Shown here one piece after another: positions 1 to 35,377 of a stretch of DNA of 64,000 bases. Numbering within the stretch: position 1 is the stretch's first letter; every line of letters begins with the position of its first letter. Position numbers and translations under genes: made by a program. The notes under the pieces were generated by a model. That model ran no database searches. It saw nothing but the letters and a program-made list of their open reading frames with translations, and was not told the origin of the DNA. Source of the stretch: Anseranas semipalmata (taxonomy: Eukaryota; Chordata; Aves; Anseriformes; Anseranatidae); contig VXAA01006530.1 of NCBI GenBank assembly GCA_013399115.1, positions 356,610-420,609 of the forward strand, given 5' to 3'.

Positions 1-21807
<21,807 letters not shown>

Positions 21808-23351
21808 CAGGACTCGTATCATGAATAATTGCTGGGTGCCATGAAAAATCCAATAAGACAAACACTGTAATATTTATAAATAATGTGCTCAGCAGTACTG
21901 TAAATAAGTTGGATAAGAGAATAGTGCCACAGGATGCCTACTACATTGCATGAGAAGACAATAATATTCCTTATGAATTTTTTGTTTGCTATTATCAACT
22001 GATGTCCGTATCAAGCTCTGCATTAGAAAGAAGCAGTGCAGAAGTGTAACTGAAAACAAATACCAGTATATTTAAAGTACTGTACTAAAACTAAGCTTCT
22101 AGTATGAGCTCCTACAATCATTTTATATATTTAGATATATATAAACACATATCTATGTATATAAAATGTAACACAGTAGTTGATATTTACTTTTTAAATG
22201 CCCTAAAGTTAACATTTTCACACATTTTTCTTGAGAAAAATCAAAATGAAAACATAAATACATTGGACACTCTTAGAGATGAACGATTATTTTTCTACAT
22301 TTCCAGGTAGTGACCATCTTTGCAAGTAAAAGGACAGAGTTATCAAAATGTAAACTCAATCCCTATAGTGTGCCTTAAAATGTACACTGTACATCTAGCA
22401 AACAGATCCCAGTCTGGCCCTATGGGCATACTGTACATGCCGTTTAGATACTGTTTGTAAAGTACTGTGCCTGCCTTTAAAATGAATGAAAATAAGCAAG
22501 CAGGTGTGGCACAGAAGTTAATATATTAAGTAGAACAATGTCGGTTGTTCACTAATGCTGCAACTTACACTGATTTTAACATAATTTGAAATATTTCATG
22601 GTGAAAGAAAAATGTCTGCACTGAATATGGCACGTACTGCAGGTTTTCATGGTTTCTTCACTGTGAATTTAAGTGACACATGCATGTGAGTCACAAAATT
22701 CAGAAAAGCTCTGATGCTTCAATGATGAGAATTAAGTAAAAAAAATACGGAACTAATCAATTAAGTTCTGTAATAGACTGGCATCTAGAGCTGAGTAAAT
22801 TATTCAAAATTATATAATGTCCGGCAATAATTTTTAACTGTTAGTACATCAGCAAGTGAGTGAAGTTATTCAAAGCATCACTAGAAAACCAATCTGTATT
22901 GATTGGGTTTGACAAGACACACAGGTCACATCATATATTTCACTTCCTTGCCTGGATGAGAATGATTTCTAAGGATCAGATTTTGGAGAAAATACTTGTA
23001 TTCTTGAAAAAAAGATTGTTTTGAATGTCACTGAACTTAAATTTCCAACACACATTCACGATTTTCTTTGACTATGCTTGCTAGAATATTTCTAGAAAGC
23101 AGAATGAAGGAGATGTGAATTCAGTTGATACCATTTTACTTAAACACAGATATTCAGAGATAATTTTTCACAATATAAACCTAATTGTCTCTCATATGTC
23201 AAAAACTGTAAAATTCATACAATTTAATATAATACAGGGAAAAAATGTTATCTCAAAGAGGTCCTTGTATCCAGGAAGAGATTTAAATATTCACAAAGCC
23301 AGAACTGGGTGCAGGTATTCTGCTTGTTTAGTACAGTGTCCACAGAGCACC

Positions 23352-24441
23352 TGTGGTAGGTTAACCTTGTCTGGCAGCCAGATGCCCACCAAGCCACTCT
23401 CTCACTCCCCCTCCTCAACAGGACACGGAGAAAATAAGATGGAAAAGCTCATGGGTCAAAATAAAGTCAGGGAGATCATTTATCAGTTACCATCATGGAA
23501 AAAAAAAGATTCAGCTTGTGGAAAGCTAATTTAATTTTTTGTCAATTAAAAATAGAGCAGGATAATGAGAAACAAAGACAAAGCTAAAAACATCCACGCT
23601 GCCCTCCTTCTACCCAGGCTCAACTTCAGTCCTTCCTTCCTGACTCTTCTATCTCTTCCCACTCTGCACAGCACAGGGATGGGGAATGGGAGGCTGTGGT
23701 CAGTCCATGATATTTCATCTATGCCACTCCTTCCTCCTCACACTGTATTCCCCTGCTCCAGCGTGGTGTCACTGCCACAGGATACAGTCTTTGATGAGCT
23801 TCCAGTGTGGGTCCTTCCCACAGGCTGCAGTTCTTCCAGAACTGCTCCAGTATGGGTCCTTTCCATGGGGTGCGGTCAGTCCTTCAGGAGCAGACTGCTC
23901 CAGCACAGGTCCCCCATGGGCCCCAGTTCCTGCCAGACCTCCTGCTCCTGCATGGGCTCCTCTCTGTGGGCTGCAGTTCCAGCCAGGAACCTGCTCCTGC
24001 GTGGGCTCCCCACAGGCTGCAGCCTCCTTCAGGGCATGTCCACCTGCTGCTCCAGTGTGGTCCTCCATGGGCTGCAGGGGGACAACCTGCTTCAGCATAG
24101 TCCTCTGCACAGGCCGCAGGGGAATCTCTGCTCTGGCGCATTGGGAACATCTCACTCTTCCTCGTCCTCTGGTCTTGGTGTCTGCAGAGTTGTTTCACTT
24201 ATATTTTTCTCACTTCTCTCTCTCACTGCTGTTGCACAGCAATTTTTTATCCTTTTTTAAATATTAATGACAGAGGCAGTACCAGCTTTGCTGATGGGTT
24301 CAGCTTTGGCCAAGGGCAGGTGCATTTTGGAGCTGGCTAGAAAGGGTTTGTCTGACATGAGGACAGCCCCTGGGCTGTTCTCATAAAGGCCACCCCTGCA
24401 GCCTGTCTGCTGCCAAAACTTTGCCATGTAAACCCAATACA
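23352..24441 (-). mobile_element. Solo LTR of an avian endogenous retrovirus
   Basis: Read on the minus strand it starts TGTATTGGGTTTACATGGCA and ends CCTACCACA, giving the TG...CA termini of an LTR about 1090 bp long. Flanking pentamers gcacc (23347-23351) and gcagc (24442-24446) differ at one base and are a plausible target-site duplication. The middle holds imperfect tandem units of the ctgctccag-tgggtcc kind. No internal retroviral genes are present, so this is a solo LTR; the long ORFs in it come from its GC-rich repeats. The sequence is one I recognise as a common bird LTR type, class not certain (a 5-bp duplication would suit ERVL). Confidence 0.8.
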
Positions 24442-27413
24442 GCAGCTGGAGAAACACAACTCAGATTTGTTTTTTATTCTCATTTGCACTGGCATTTATT
24501 TGAACCACAGTGGATGCAGAAATTAAGCAAATAGCCTGTAACAGTACAAGATATTATTAGTAGGGACATATTACTTGACAGCTATTTTGAGTTCTTTGCA
24601 TCAAAACAAGCAGTTGAGTCACAGCATCATTGCAACAAACACATCATAACATTTGGGTAGAACATACAACATGAAGGCATATTTGGCCTGCTTTAGCAAA
24701 TTAACTATACACTTAGGAATCACTGAAGACAATGGCTCCTTAAATACATGCATCAGAGTGGAGAAGGATCACATAGTACATGTTTTACTTGAATATTAAG
24801 CATACACTTAAGCCTCTAAGCACCTGAGGTAATAAAAAACATACAGGAAACAGAGAACAGTTTGTCACCACAGGTTTCACCAAAATTGGAGTTGAAGTAT
24901 TCATGCAAAATGTAAAACTCAATTTAAATGTACTTACTATGTGAACATTGTAGTTATTGGACAACTGAATAGCAGAAGCATTAATAGAGGTTATTTGTCT
25001 AACTTCTTTTTCCTAGCAGATCTCTAAAAGATGTATTTCACTATTTTTTAATGCTATCCTTCATATAATGTGAGAGAAATATTATGCAGTGAAGCAAGCA
25101 AAGGGGTAAATTATAGAATCCATTTATAAACCAGTTCATACTGTATGTGCAAGCAGTGATAGATGGTCACAGAATTAAATAGATTAAATTTTCTGTATTC
25201 ATAACGAAATTTAAACTTGCCTTTTATTTCAAATCCAAATGATGGTCTGTGCTTGCATATTAAACAGATTTACATGATTTTAAAATAGTTTTCCAAAAGA
25301 ATTTCAAATGCCATTATATAGTAACTCAAGAGAAATGACAATTGCCCGCTGAGCTTATTCAGTAAAGTCCTTAGTAAGCAATGAAACCGGCTATTTCTCT
25401 TCTAAAATGCTACTTATAGATACAGCTGAAAATGACAAACATCATTAGGAAGATGTTTCTCAAAAATAACAGAAATAGTAAGGAAAACAGATGGAATCTC
25501 AATTTTCATTTCTCAGTGTTCACTAAAATTAAAATATGTGTATACTTCTAAAATAGGAGTAAATGAGATAATAAAAAATTGAGAGATCATACTGTTGGTC
25601 AGATTATTTTTAAAATCTTTCAGTGTCATGGGTTCATCTGTATTGAAATTTTCATAGTCATGAATTTGCATTCTGCTCTTGGAGAACAGTTCTCACCAAA
25701 TATGGTAAGATCTGCACTGAATATTCATGATATATTATCCAAGATATTCATAAAGTGAACTGTGATACACTAGAGAAATTTCCTATAATGTGGTTAAGGT
25801 TAACTGGGAGAAAAGTTTGTAAGTTTTGAATAATATTGCTTATACGAAGCAAAATCTAATTCTTACATTAAGCAACACAAACATTTTGTTCTTTCACAAA
25901 TATAATTTCACAAGAATTTTGACATACTCTTGCATGCATACTCAACTCCATGCTGTTAATGCACAAAGTCACTATAGCACAATTATTTGGAATTTCATGA
26001 TCTTTGAAGTAACTAGAATGCAAAGAGCAATTTATTGTATTTAAATATTGTATTTAAAATCCATGCACCAAATTCAAATAAGTCAAATCCTCCTGGACCA
26101 ACAGGTACTCTAACACTGTACAATGCAGCTGAAATTGTTAAGGTAGTTGTGATCACACCCCATTTTCAAATTAGAAACAAAAAATTGCTGTTGAGTTCAT
26201 CAAGAGAAATAAACAGCATCAGTACAGTACATTTGTTAGCTTAATAGGTTTTCTGCCTGAATGCTTAGGGAAAACTTGGACCTTAACGTACATAACTCCA
26301 TGAAGAGATTGTTTGGATGTGTACTACTTATCCAGATCTTATTAAAGTCAGCTAACATAGTGTAGTCATTCAGAACTCCTGCCAGCTTTTTTTTTTTTTT
26401 TTTAACTGCAGGAGAAATGTCCCTCAATCAGCAGGCTCTCTGTGACTTCACAAGCTTAGTCTTTTTGTTACTGGCTATTTTTTTATATATATATACAACT
26501 GAGTTAATGCTCCCCCTAAACTACTGATTCCCCTCCTTTTTTAATACACTATTCTGTATTAGCTGAATTCTTTGATCGTTGAAAACTATTTTAGTAGCTA
26601 TCTCAGTAGCACTTCCTGAGAAAGCTGAGGCTTTTTTCTTGTTTTCATAGATTATAGGCGACAACTTTCCTGAACTTATTCTAATTAATATGAACAAGAA
26701 GTAATCGGAGGAGGAGGAGGCTCTCATCAGTCTGTATGTACAAATTCTTTAATATAAATAAAACTGTGAGGATATTGGCTCCATACTCGGGGGCAGCACA
26801 GGTAGGATTGCATTTGCCCTCACAGAAATCAGCCTGCGTTGGATTGACCTGAGAGTCTGTACCCTCCACAACAAGGCAGGTTGCTTCAATTCATTGGCAA
26901 AAACTATCCTACTGTTTCACCAGCTTCTGATACAGCTCTGCTTTCTCAAACACGCCATAAGCACTTCTTGATCTACTTTACATTTTAGCGCCGTAAGGAG
27001 AGGCTGACTTTTGCTACTAAAAGATATTGGAGAATGAGATTTGATACATTTTCTAAGCAGGGAATTCTGAATATGATCTGTCAGTTAATGTTCAGACCCA
27101 GACTGCTATCTTTTAAGCTAGAAACATGCTGCACCACTTGCTTTTTCCAAGGAAAAAAAAATGAGCATTGCAGAGAATCGCTAGATGTATGTAGCAACTT
27201 AGTTTTATTCTTACTGTCATCAGCAATTACAGTTTTCCAGGCCAAAATAATTATTCTTTGATTCAAAATTTAGTGAAGGATGGTAAAGGTACCTTCAAAG
27301 GGATTACTTCACAGAGGTACTGGGAATTGCTTAGCTTCACTAAAATTTGTAGAATTTTAATGTTGACCTTTACTGAGGCTTTCACTTTGACTATAAATAG
27401 AACAGGCACTTTT

Positions 27414-27466
27414 GAGAGAGAGAGAGAGAGAGAAAGAGAAAGAGAAAGAGAAAGAGAGAGAGAGAG
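27414..27466 (+). repeat. GA/GAAA microsatellite
   Basis: About 53 bp of (GA)n interrupted by four GAAA units. It accounts for the Arg/Glu ORF on + and the Leu/Ser ORF on -, both spurious. Confidence 0.95.
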
Positions 27467-29509
27467 CGCTGATATACCACTGGGACCTAGTCTTAATAAA
27501 AGTATAGATTTTTCAGGAAGATACTGCCCATCATTGTCTTCAAGTACCATATTCATCTTAATTCAGGCCAGACAAATATAATGTTTATTTTTATCACACG
27601 CATAGAAGTGTTTAATGTGACAATTAGGAATTTTGCTGTATGCATTAATGCCACTGTATGAGCAGTATTTGAAAGAAAGCAATGTTGAAGAAATATGTCA
27701 ACAAACTGCTGTTTGACCAGAAAGGTCAAACCTGCTAGCTTCTGTCCTCACATCTCTAGAATATTACTCATTCTCAGGCATTGGTGAGGGTGTCAATACA
27801 GATCTTTTTACTGACTGTAAATGCATCTGTCTGAATGCTGCAGATTAAATAAGGATACCACATTATACATATTAACTCTATTGCATTTTTCACTAGCAAC
27901 CACAAAGCAAATGTCTTAACAAATCTTGTTCACTGGCTAAAATAACAGTAAGACCTTGTTACCAGTTAAGACTTCTGTTTTATTGAGAAACAAGGATTTC
28001 AACTTAAAAATCTGAGATGGAAACAGGTTAGGATATAGGAGAAATGCACTAGTATTAATAAACTTTTTACATTTGACACATACTGTATTACAAAGAAAAT
28101 ATCCTTGCAAGACCATTAATTGCTGGGCCATAGGTGACTTCTGTCTAGTTTACTAAAGTAGCTAATAAAACTTGTATAGAGAGCCTTTTTTAGATAACGC
28201 TTACATGTATGAAAATGTATGACACCCTTGTACTATGGCTTGCACTTTACTTGCATTAAACTGTGAAGTAGGCTGTAGTAATGTCTTTGTATATTCAGGG
28301 GTTGAAATACCAAAGCACTAGATGGTGTTCAACCTGTACTGTTAATTAAATCTGAACATGCTGATAATGTGTGTTTTGAAAACCCCAGTAACTTAAAATC
28401 TTTAGCAAATAATGCTATGGGGTCTCCATGGTCTTTGTTTCTTTGTAAATATAAACATTCTTACCGTTTCTGTAGCAATAGGAGGTTATAAACCAAACTT
28501 CACTAGGACTGTTTTCAATAACAACAACAAAAAAAGATCTATAGCGCCTTGTATAAAAATCATGGAGACTCCATGACCTGTGGGCATTTTTTGTTTACAA
28601 GCAGTATGTATATATGTATTAGAGGCAGAACTGTTATTTATCACAAAGTTATGTTGTGGTTGATTCTTTCTAAAGTAAATATATGTTTTATGTCATTATG
28701 AAAAATAAGTATTTTTAGTAAGAGCCATCTTGAAAAGTTTGAAGTGTCAAAGCTTCAAATACTAGTAATCTTCCATGTTTCAGCCTTGTTTTTCTAATCA
28801 GCTGTGAGATGAACTGAGAGGTCACGGTAAACCATCTGTCTATGCCAGGGAAAATGTCTGAGTTATATCACAGTTTACGACATTCTGCAACTTTTCTCCA
28901 ATTACCATCTTGCTTAAGCGCTTTTATGAGCAGAAGCTCTACCGATACTGTAGTAAAGTCCCTCAGCTCATTGATGCATCAGAGATAGAAAAGTAACTGC
29001 TCTAACTGGACTAATACAGGTAAACTAGGTTTCAACCCCTGGATAATACAGTATTTCTTCAGTTTCACAACAGTATTTTTAATTTTATACTTGTCTATGT
29101 TGAGGGATGATCCAATAGTTTATATAGGCAATGAATGTTAGGTTTCTTTTTTTCCCTCTTTTCAGATGAGTTCTGTGTGAATTACTGTAACTGGCTGCGT
29201 TTTTTCTATCACAGATTAACTTGTTAACTTTTTGTGTGTCTACTATGAAAATTTATGAATGGAAAACTTCACTGTGTGTTGCTCACTGGGCATATACCTC
29301 ATGGTACATTGCACAGACGTGTAAGTTGTAAGTTGCACTGCAACATTAAAAAAGGAACATATTGCTCTTTTTTCAGATATTAACTTATTTAAGAGATATA
29401 GTCTGTACATTATTAAAAAGAACATTTATTCTTCCTAAATTCAAACAAAGCTTTTGTTTTGGGAAAAAAAAAAAAAAAGTTGTAAACTTCAGTTGTAAAT
29501 TTGGACTTC

Positions 29510-29515
29510 AATAAA
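29510..29515 (+). terminator. Poly(A) signal, probable end of CNKSR2-like transcript
   Basis: AATAAA followed, about 20-50 bases on, by a GT-rich element (ttttgtgtccgtgttgtttt then gtgtgtgtg at 29536-29565), the typical cleavage-site arrangement. It lies 0.4 kb before the CpG island of the next gene, a sensible place for the upstream gene to end. Confidence 0.6.
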
Positions 29516-29939
29516 CTGAATTATCTGCACTTAAATTTTGTGTCCGTGTTGTTTTAGTGTGTGTGTTCCCTAATAACTGTAATTAAAACAAGAGTAATCA
29601 AAGTCGGGCCTGAGGCCTGGGTCTGACTCGGGCAGTGCTGCAGCTTGCAGCAGCTGATGCTCATTGGGTTTGGGTCTTCCAGCTGTTTGAACAACCAACG
29701 GTGGCTGCTTCACGTGAACAGCCTTAAGAAAATTGTTTTAGCTGTTCCTTGGTTAAAGCAAATGCAGCTTACATGGGTTTTTCCCTCCCTTTCATGTTTT
29801 AAAATGGAGACACTTGGGATTTGTGCTTTGTGACTGAAACAGAATCAGTGATCTTATATTCCGAAACAGAACGTTTCCAGAAAGAATGTTTTTAGAGACT
29901 CAAAGGGAAAAAAGTCATTATCAGAGAGACGCCAACTTG

Positions 29940-30545
29940 TCCCAGGCCCGAGGATCTCCGAGCGCCGACGCTCAAGGCGCTAGCGGCAGGCGCCTCTCCC
30001 CGCGGCGGCCCGGCCAGGACCCGGCAGCCCCGCGCCGCTGAGGGAACTCCGCAACTGGAAGCCGCCGCGGGGCCCTCCCGACCACAGCCGTCCCGCTCCC
30101 GCTCNNNNNNNNNNNNNNNNNNNNNNNNNNNNNNNNNNNNNNNNNNNNNNNNNNGCGGCCCGGGGGGAAGCCTGAGGGCACTGCCTGGGGGCCTCTTGCG
30201 GCTCCGCCGTCCCTCGGGGGGTCCCCGCAGAGCGCTCCCCGCCGGCCCCGCGCGGCCTTCGCCACACGCGCGGCTCCTGCCAGAGCGGCCGGGGCTCGGT
30301 CCCTGCCAGGAACGGGAGCCCCCGCTACCGGCCCGGGGCCAGCCCCAGCCGTCGGGACACGCCGAAGTCACCGGGCCGCGGCGTGCGGCCCAGGCCTGGC
30401 GGCTGCTCCGGTCGGGGCGTCGCTGAGCTCGGGAGGAGCTGGGGGAAGCCCGTGGGGGTGCAGGGGGAAGGCCCGCCGTGCTGAGCGTCCTGGTGCCGTG
30501 GTGTTGCCGTCTGCAGGCTGTTCGGTGCTGGCTGCACGACCTCTG
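29940..30545 (+). promoter_or_regulatory. CpG island, probable APOOL promoter, with assembly gap
   Basis: The only strongly GC- and CpG-rich block in the window. It starts abruptly at about 29.94 kb in AT-rich DNA and fades by about 30.55 kb, lying upstream of APOOL exon 2. Bases 30105-30154 are 50 Ns, probably a placeholder for sequence that failed to assemble. No ATG is visible on the + strand within the sequenced part, so the transcription start and first coding exon of APOOL probably lie in the gap. Long ORFs across the island run through the Ns and are artefacts of GC-rich DNA. Confidence 0.75.
30105..30154. other. Assembly gap (50 N)
   Basis: Fifty Ns with GC-rich sequence on both sides. 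The round length suggests a placeholder rather than a measured size. Confidence 0.98.
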
Positions 30546-33500
30546 CACTCCAGCGTGGTGGGAGTAGAAGACTAGTTAGTGTCTGGGCCCTTCAGCCGGT
30601 ACTGAGGGTTCAGGTGAAGGAGTAGGAAATTAAGAGGCCTCAACAACGCATTTCTCCGTTATAGAACTTGGGCCCAAAGGAGCTGGTTCCAGAGGTGGTT
30701 ACATTGCACAGCAGGGAATAAAACAAGTATTTCTCTTCTGGTTGTTCTTTATCTACCTATAGCCTTCCGAAATGCCTTCCACTCCACTTATTGGAGAGAT
30801 GAGATATCAAGATACTTGCTTGTTACTTGTGTAGTACATCATTAAAATAAGGATGTTAAAAGCACGCTGTTACAAACTAACAGGGTCAAAAGTATCTAAA
30901 ATATCTGTAACTGTAGATAATACAGTGTGTTTAAACAGGGCAAGGTGTGCCAGTAAAGATTGAGGCTTTCTCTCAACTACATAGACATGTTTTCCAGTCT
31001 TCATAGTCAAATTGAGGAAAAGGTTGCTCACACATGAATCTTATCTACTTTTACGGAGCATTTACAATGCATATATATCTGCAGAGAAAGATATGATGCA
31101 AATGAGGACAGCCAGCAGAATGGAAATGGAAAAAAAAAGTTTTCCTTAGGTTGTACCTGAAAAAGGAAACTTATTTGGCTTCACCATATGGCTAGGTGAT
31201 CTTGAAGTAATATAGTTTAGTATGTAGACTTGAATGATTCAGTACCTTCGGAGTGGTGACATGAATGAAAAAAGTGAATAGAATCTGTATTTTTTTTGTT
31301 ATTTACTATGAAAAAATAATAGATTTTTATTCTTGTTAAGTTTTCCCTCTCCCTGGGTTACCATCTGGCAGACAAAGATCAGAAACAAATCCATGCAGTA
31401 CAAGTAAGTTGAGTTGAAGTGGAAGGATGCTCTGTTCCACCTATGTGTATTTTTTGTAGTTGTCCTTAGAGACTTGTAAATAAATACATATCTGAACTAA
31501 AGCTTCTAACAGTCTTCCTCTCTCATGTAACTTGTGAGAAAAATAAAAAGGATCAGAGACAGTTTTTGGCTCTGACTCAAGACATCTAAGTGGTAGCAGA
31601 AAACTATAAACCCGTGCCTATTACTCATTTAATAACAGCTCTTCACTGTTGACACTCAGCACCTGCTAAAATTTTAATCTTATTTTAGTCTGGCTAGTGG
31701 ATTCTGGCTTTGCGACAGAGAAGACATATATGATATACACATGCGTCAGGTTTTTACATACAGCCTACTTCTTTGATTTCCTCTTTTCTTTTTGTGGTTT
31801 GTTCCTACCTTCAGGACAAGTTTTGTTGTTTGTGCACCAACTCTTGAAGCAGAATTGTGCATTTGTGGAGTTTCTGTGAGAAACTACTTACGTCTTGGAG
31901 GTTGGTGTAAATGGAATATGTGGTTTTATTAGGCTTTCGTTTGTATTCTGCATTTTTTGAGTTGAAGATACTGAGTTCTTTATAGCGATGTAGCTTTTTA
32001 ACTTTTTTTTATAGAATCTGTATTTTTGATCTTTGATAAGATTCTAGCACTTTGAAGTAGATAGTTTGAAATGTGCAAAGACTTAAAGCCAAAATTATCC
32101 AGATACATTTGACAGCTTTATTGTTATATTTTGATTAGTTTTACTCTAGTTCTACTACTAAAACGCATAGCTGTAACAATTTTCTGCTAGAGAGCACATA
32201 GTAAAATTTGTCAGCAAATAATTGCTCTTAGTCTTCTGATGAAAAATAGTGCCACGTCTGTTAGTTTGTGCAGTTTGGTGCTTTGAAACAACTGATGTGT
32301 TTTTTGTGCCTGTGCAAAAACACCCTATTGGTATGGGTTGCAGTGTCAGTGGCATGGCAGCGGTATTACGGGAAATCTTCTGACCGTTGACCTTTTTGGT
32401 TTTTACCTTTTCTCCTAACTAGGGCATTAAGGCGTGTAATTTCTAATATCTGTAATTTGGGTGATGTTTAGATCTATTTTCATATTGAATTCATCTCCAG
32501 AAAGAGTCATCTGGTCTCATTGGTTTTATAACTTCTGGTATTTAGATCTGTTGCCATTAGGGACTGAGTGATTTTCTTCTGTTATTTTCATAGGGCTTAG
32601 GTCAGAGTAGTAATTCAGGTAAAAGCAGTACTATTATTAAAATGCGGAGCAGATGTTGAACTAAACCCTTTCTTTCTTTTTTTAAAGGCAAATTGAAATA
32701 TTTCCAGAGTTTATCAGTGAGAATTTTTTTTTGTTTTGAATCTGTTATTGACTGAAATTCTGGAGTTGTGACTGTGTAATTCCAGCATTTTTTACAGCTT
32801 GGGCTTGTTGCAGATGTTTTCCTCTGTACTTCTTTCCTAGTCTCTGATAAGACTCCGCGATCCTGTAATTTCTTAGTTCTCTGTACCTTCCTGAGGATTT
32901 CGTAGGTAAATTATCTTTTGATTTCTTTAGGTAAGCAGTGTATTATTTTCCTTGTTTAAGGCATACTATCCTTTAACAATATTTTAATACAATAATTTTA
33001 AGAAATTAATAAATTAAAAAGACCGTAACTAATTGATGTCTTTTTAATATACCTAGTCATTCGACAAAGAAGAGGATAACAACTCAATGATGCTGCTTTT
33101 CTTTCTCCTTGGTTCTTTGTGATTTCAATGGAAAAGAGTGAAACCTTCTTGGAATAATTGTGCAGACGGAAGTGTTAGATGGTAGAGCTGTTCACTAGGA
33201 TTTTTAAACATTTATCTTCAGGCATCCAAAAGTAAAGCAATTAGTGTCAGTCAGGAGTTGGACAGTTTTCATCATTCACAGTATAGCTTTCTCTGCTACA
33301 TTTAGCACAACAAACTGTTGTGACTTTCTAAAACAACTTAATCAAATTTAAGTGAACAATACAACTTTTTTGTGCTTTCTCACTTTTAAATTTTACCTTC
33401 CTTCGAGTATCTACTGAAAATTGGTATGCTGTCTTGGTAGCACCTTGTACTGAAATAGGTTATCTGAAATACAGTACATTTTAAATAGTTTTCTTTAATA

Positions 33501-35377
33501 ATGCATATAAAATGCAGGCCTTTCCTTGAGGACAGATGTACTTTTATAGACCATCTTCTGTAGCTCAGACTGTTGCTCTAAGCAACATTATCTCAAAGAC
33601 AGTTATTGTGTTAATTGGTTCATATTTTGATTATTGCCATCCTCTTTCATCTATTTGCTGTATCCTGGGGGTTTCCAGTGCTGGGAGAGCCTCTGCTCCT
33701 GTGTGCTGGCACAGCCGTGTCAGCAGGGCCTCCCGGGGACGTTCTGCTGAGGTCACTTGGGGTAGTGTAAATTAAGAGAGTAAGTGCGTGCTGGTTGACG
33801 TAGTTGTGTCTCCAGCGATTTGACAGCTTAGCTGTGCTGGAGCCGTGGCTCCCAGCTGCAGCTTGGGATGCTTCTAGCAGACGTAGCTGTGTTACAAAAG
33901 TCTCATGGAATTAACCTGGTCTGAAGAGGAAAAGTGATGGGATTCTGTTTCTTCAGGCAAAATGAATTCTGTCCTACACATTTTCCTACCATTTCTATAT
34001 TGAAAAAAAAAAACATAAAATAAATAGTAACTACAAGCAGCCTGTCTGCTTGGCCCTTCTTTCACAGCAGACCTCGCGCCCTTGCAACGTCCTCCGTTGT
34101 TGTCATACTGCTTTGGGTTTCACTGTGATTGTATGATCTGAAAGTATTGCTATGATGATTGCTCAGTTTGATTTAAAAATAATGATATTTGGTTGTCTTC
34201 AGTGGTTTAATCTGCATGGAATTGATTTTCTGGTGAACCTGAACTAATTCAGGGTTGTGCTTTTGCCATTCTTGGTGTTCATATGTGAAACCTTACACTT
34301 GTTTTCATTATTGCAACTAAATGCTATGGAGTAAATCCCATTCCTTTGGCAAGATATTTCCAATTGAAAGATGAGATAATAATGAGGATATAGTACAGTT
34401 TTATACTAGGGAGTTAAGATATTTCCTAAAATCAAGCTTTTTTTCCTCTGGTTTTCAACTTTTGTGGCACTCTACCACCATCATCTCCATGCAGATCCTG
34501 GAAACACTTTTCATACTTGTTTTCACATTTTTGAAGTTTAAAAAATACTTCATGTGAAGAACAGAATAGAAAAGTCTTTAGTGATACCAAAGAAACCATA
34601 ATCTACTGAAGTCTCAGATGCTTCAACATGTTGCAGTAAGTTTTTTTTAATATATTGTATGCCAGCGTGCTTAGTGCCCCCCTGATTGGAATCTTAAAGT
34701 AGTGAGGTAAAAAATGTTCACGTGAAGCTGTATTTGAATTTAAGCTTTGTGTAATATAAGCAATTTTTTTTCCAAATTTCGTGTTTGAAGTAGACATCAA
34801 GCTATCATGACCAAACTTAATGTCTTTAAATTACATTTTAACTGACATGATTTGAAAGGTTAAGCGTGCAATTCTTAATTCCAGTTATTGCTTTATATTT
34901 TTGCTTATTGTTGACACGCAGCTTTTCCAAACAGTTGTTGAACCATTCTCTGAATTGTAAAGGAGGTAAGGTATTGGCTGACATCAAGGGGAGTTCCTGT
35001 AAATAGAATTGAGGTGTTTTTGCTGAAAGAATGATGTCATTCATTGGCTTGGAGTACAAACACATTGACTAGATTAGAACTTAATTTATTGTAAAGGATG
35101 ATGAAAGCATCAAAATGGCATTGATCACAAAATCCTCCTTGGTATTTTAGACATAACTATTGTTCTTAGTGATCTCTTGCTTTTTCTTTACCATTGGTAT
35201 TTGAGAAAGTGTTTGTATATGACATGAGGTTTTTTGAAAGTATGCTATTTTAAAAAGATTTTAAAAGTGACTTGTTTAATCCCCTATTTGGTCGAGCACA
35301 ATACAGAAGTAAAATCCAGATTAGATTGGAGTGAAGTTTTTATTTCTACATTGACTTCTTTTTTTCATTTGTCTCAG
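30546..35377 (+). other. Presumed APOOL intron 1
   Basis: Between the CpG island and APOOL exon 2. AT-rich, with no exon I can support. A GC-richer patch at about 33.66-33.90 kb is unassigned. Confidence 0.6.

Larger units (their letters stand above)
21808..29535 (+). other. Putative long 3' UTR / downstream DNA of CNKSR2-like
   Basis: No coding exon is visible between the CNKSR2-like stop and a strong poly(A) site near 29.53 kb. Neural scaffold genes often have multi-kilobase 3' UTRs, so this may be transcribed, but that is inference; an earlier cleavage site is possible. It holds an LTR (23.35-24.44 kb), a GA microsatellite (27.41 kb) and UGUAAAUA Pumilio-type sites at 21899-21906 and 28444-28451. 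The rest is AT-rich with only short ORFs. Confidence 0.45.

Noticed and set aside
23565..24267. Overlapping ORFs of 97-231 codons on both strands
   Set aside because: They lie inside the solo LTR and come from its GC-rich imperfect repeats, not from a gene.
27391..27398. TATAAATA as a promoter
   Set aside because: No transcript start, exon or CpG context downstream; expected by chance in AT-rich DNA.
27258..27581. 107-codon ORF with an Arg-Glu repeat
   Set aside because: Created by the GA microsatellite at 27414-27466.
29892..30548. 218-codon minus-strand ORF (and two nested ones) over the CpG island
   Set aside because: It runs through the 50 Ns and consists of Arg/Gly/Pro-rich sequence typical of GC-rich DNA; no family is recognisable.
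35234..35377. In-frame extension upstream of APOOL exon 2 as an alternative first exon
   Set aside because: The frame is open but has no ATG, and a strong acceptor lies exactly at the point where MIC27 homology begins.
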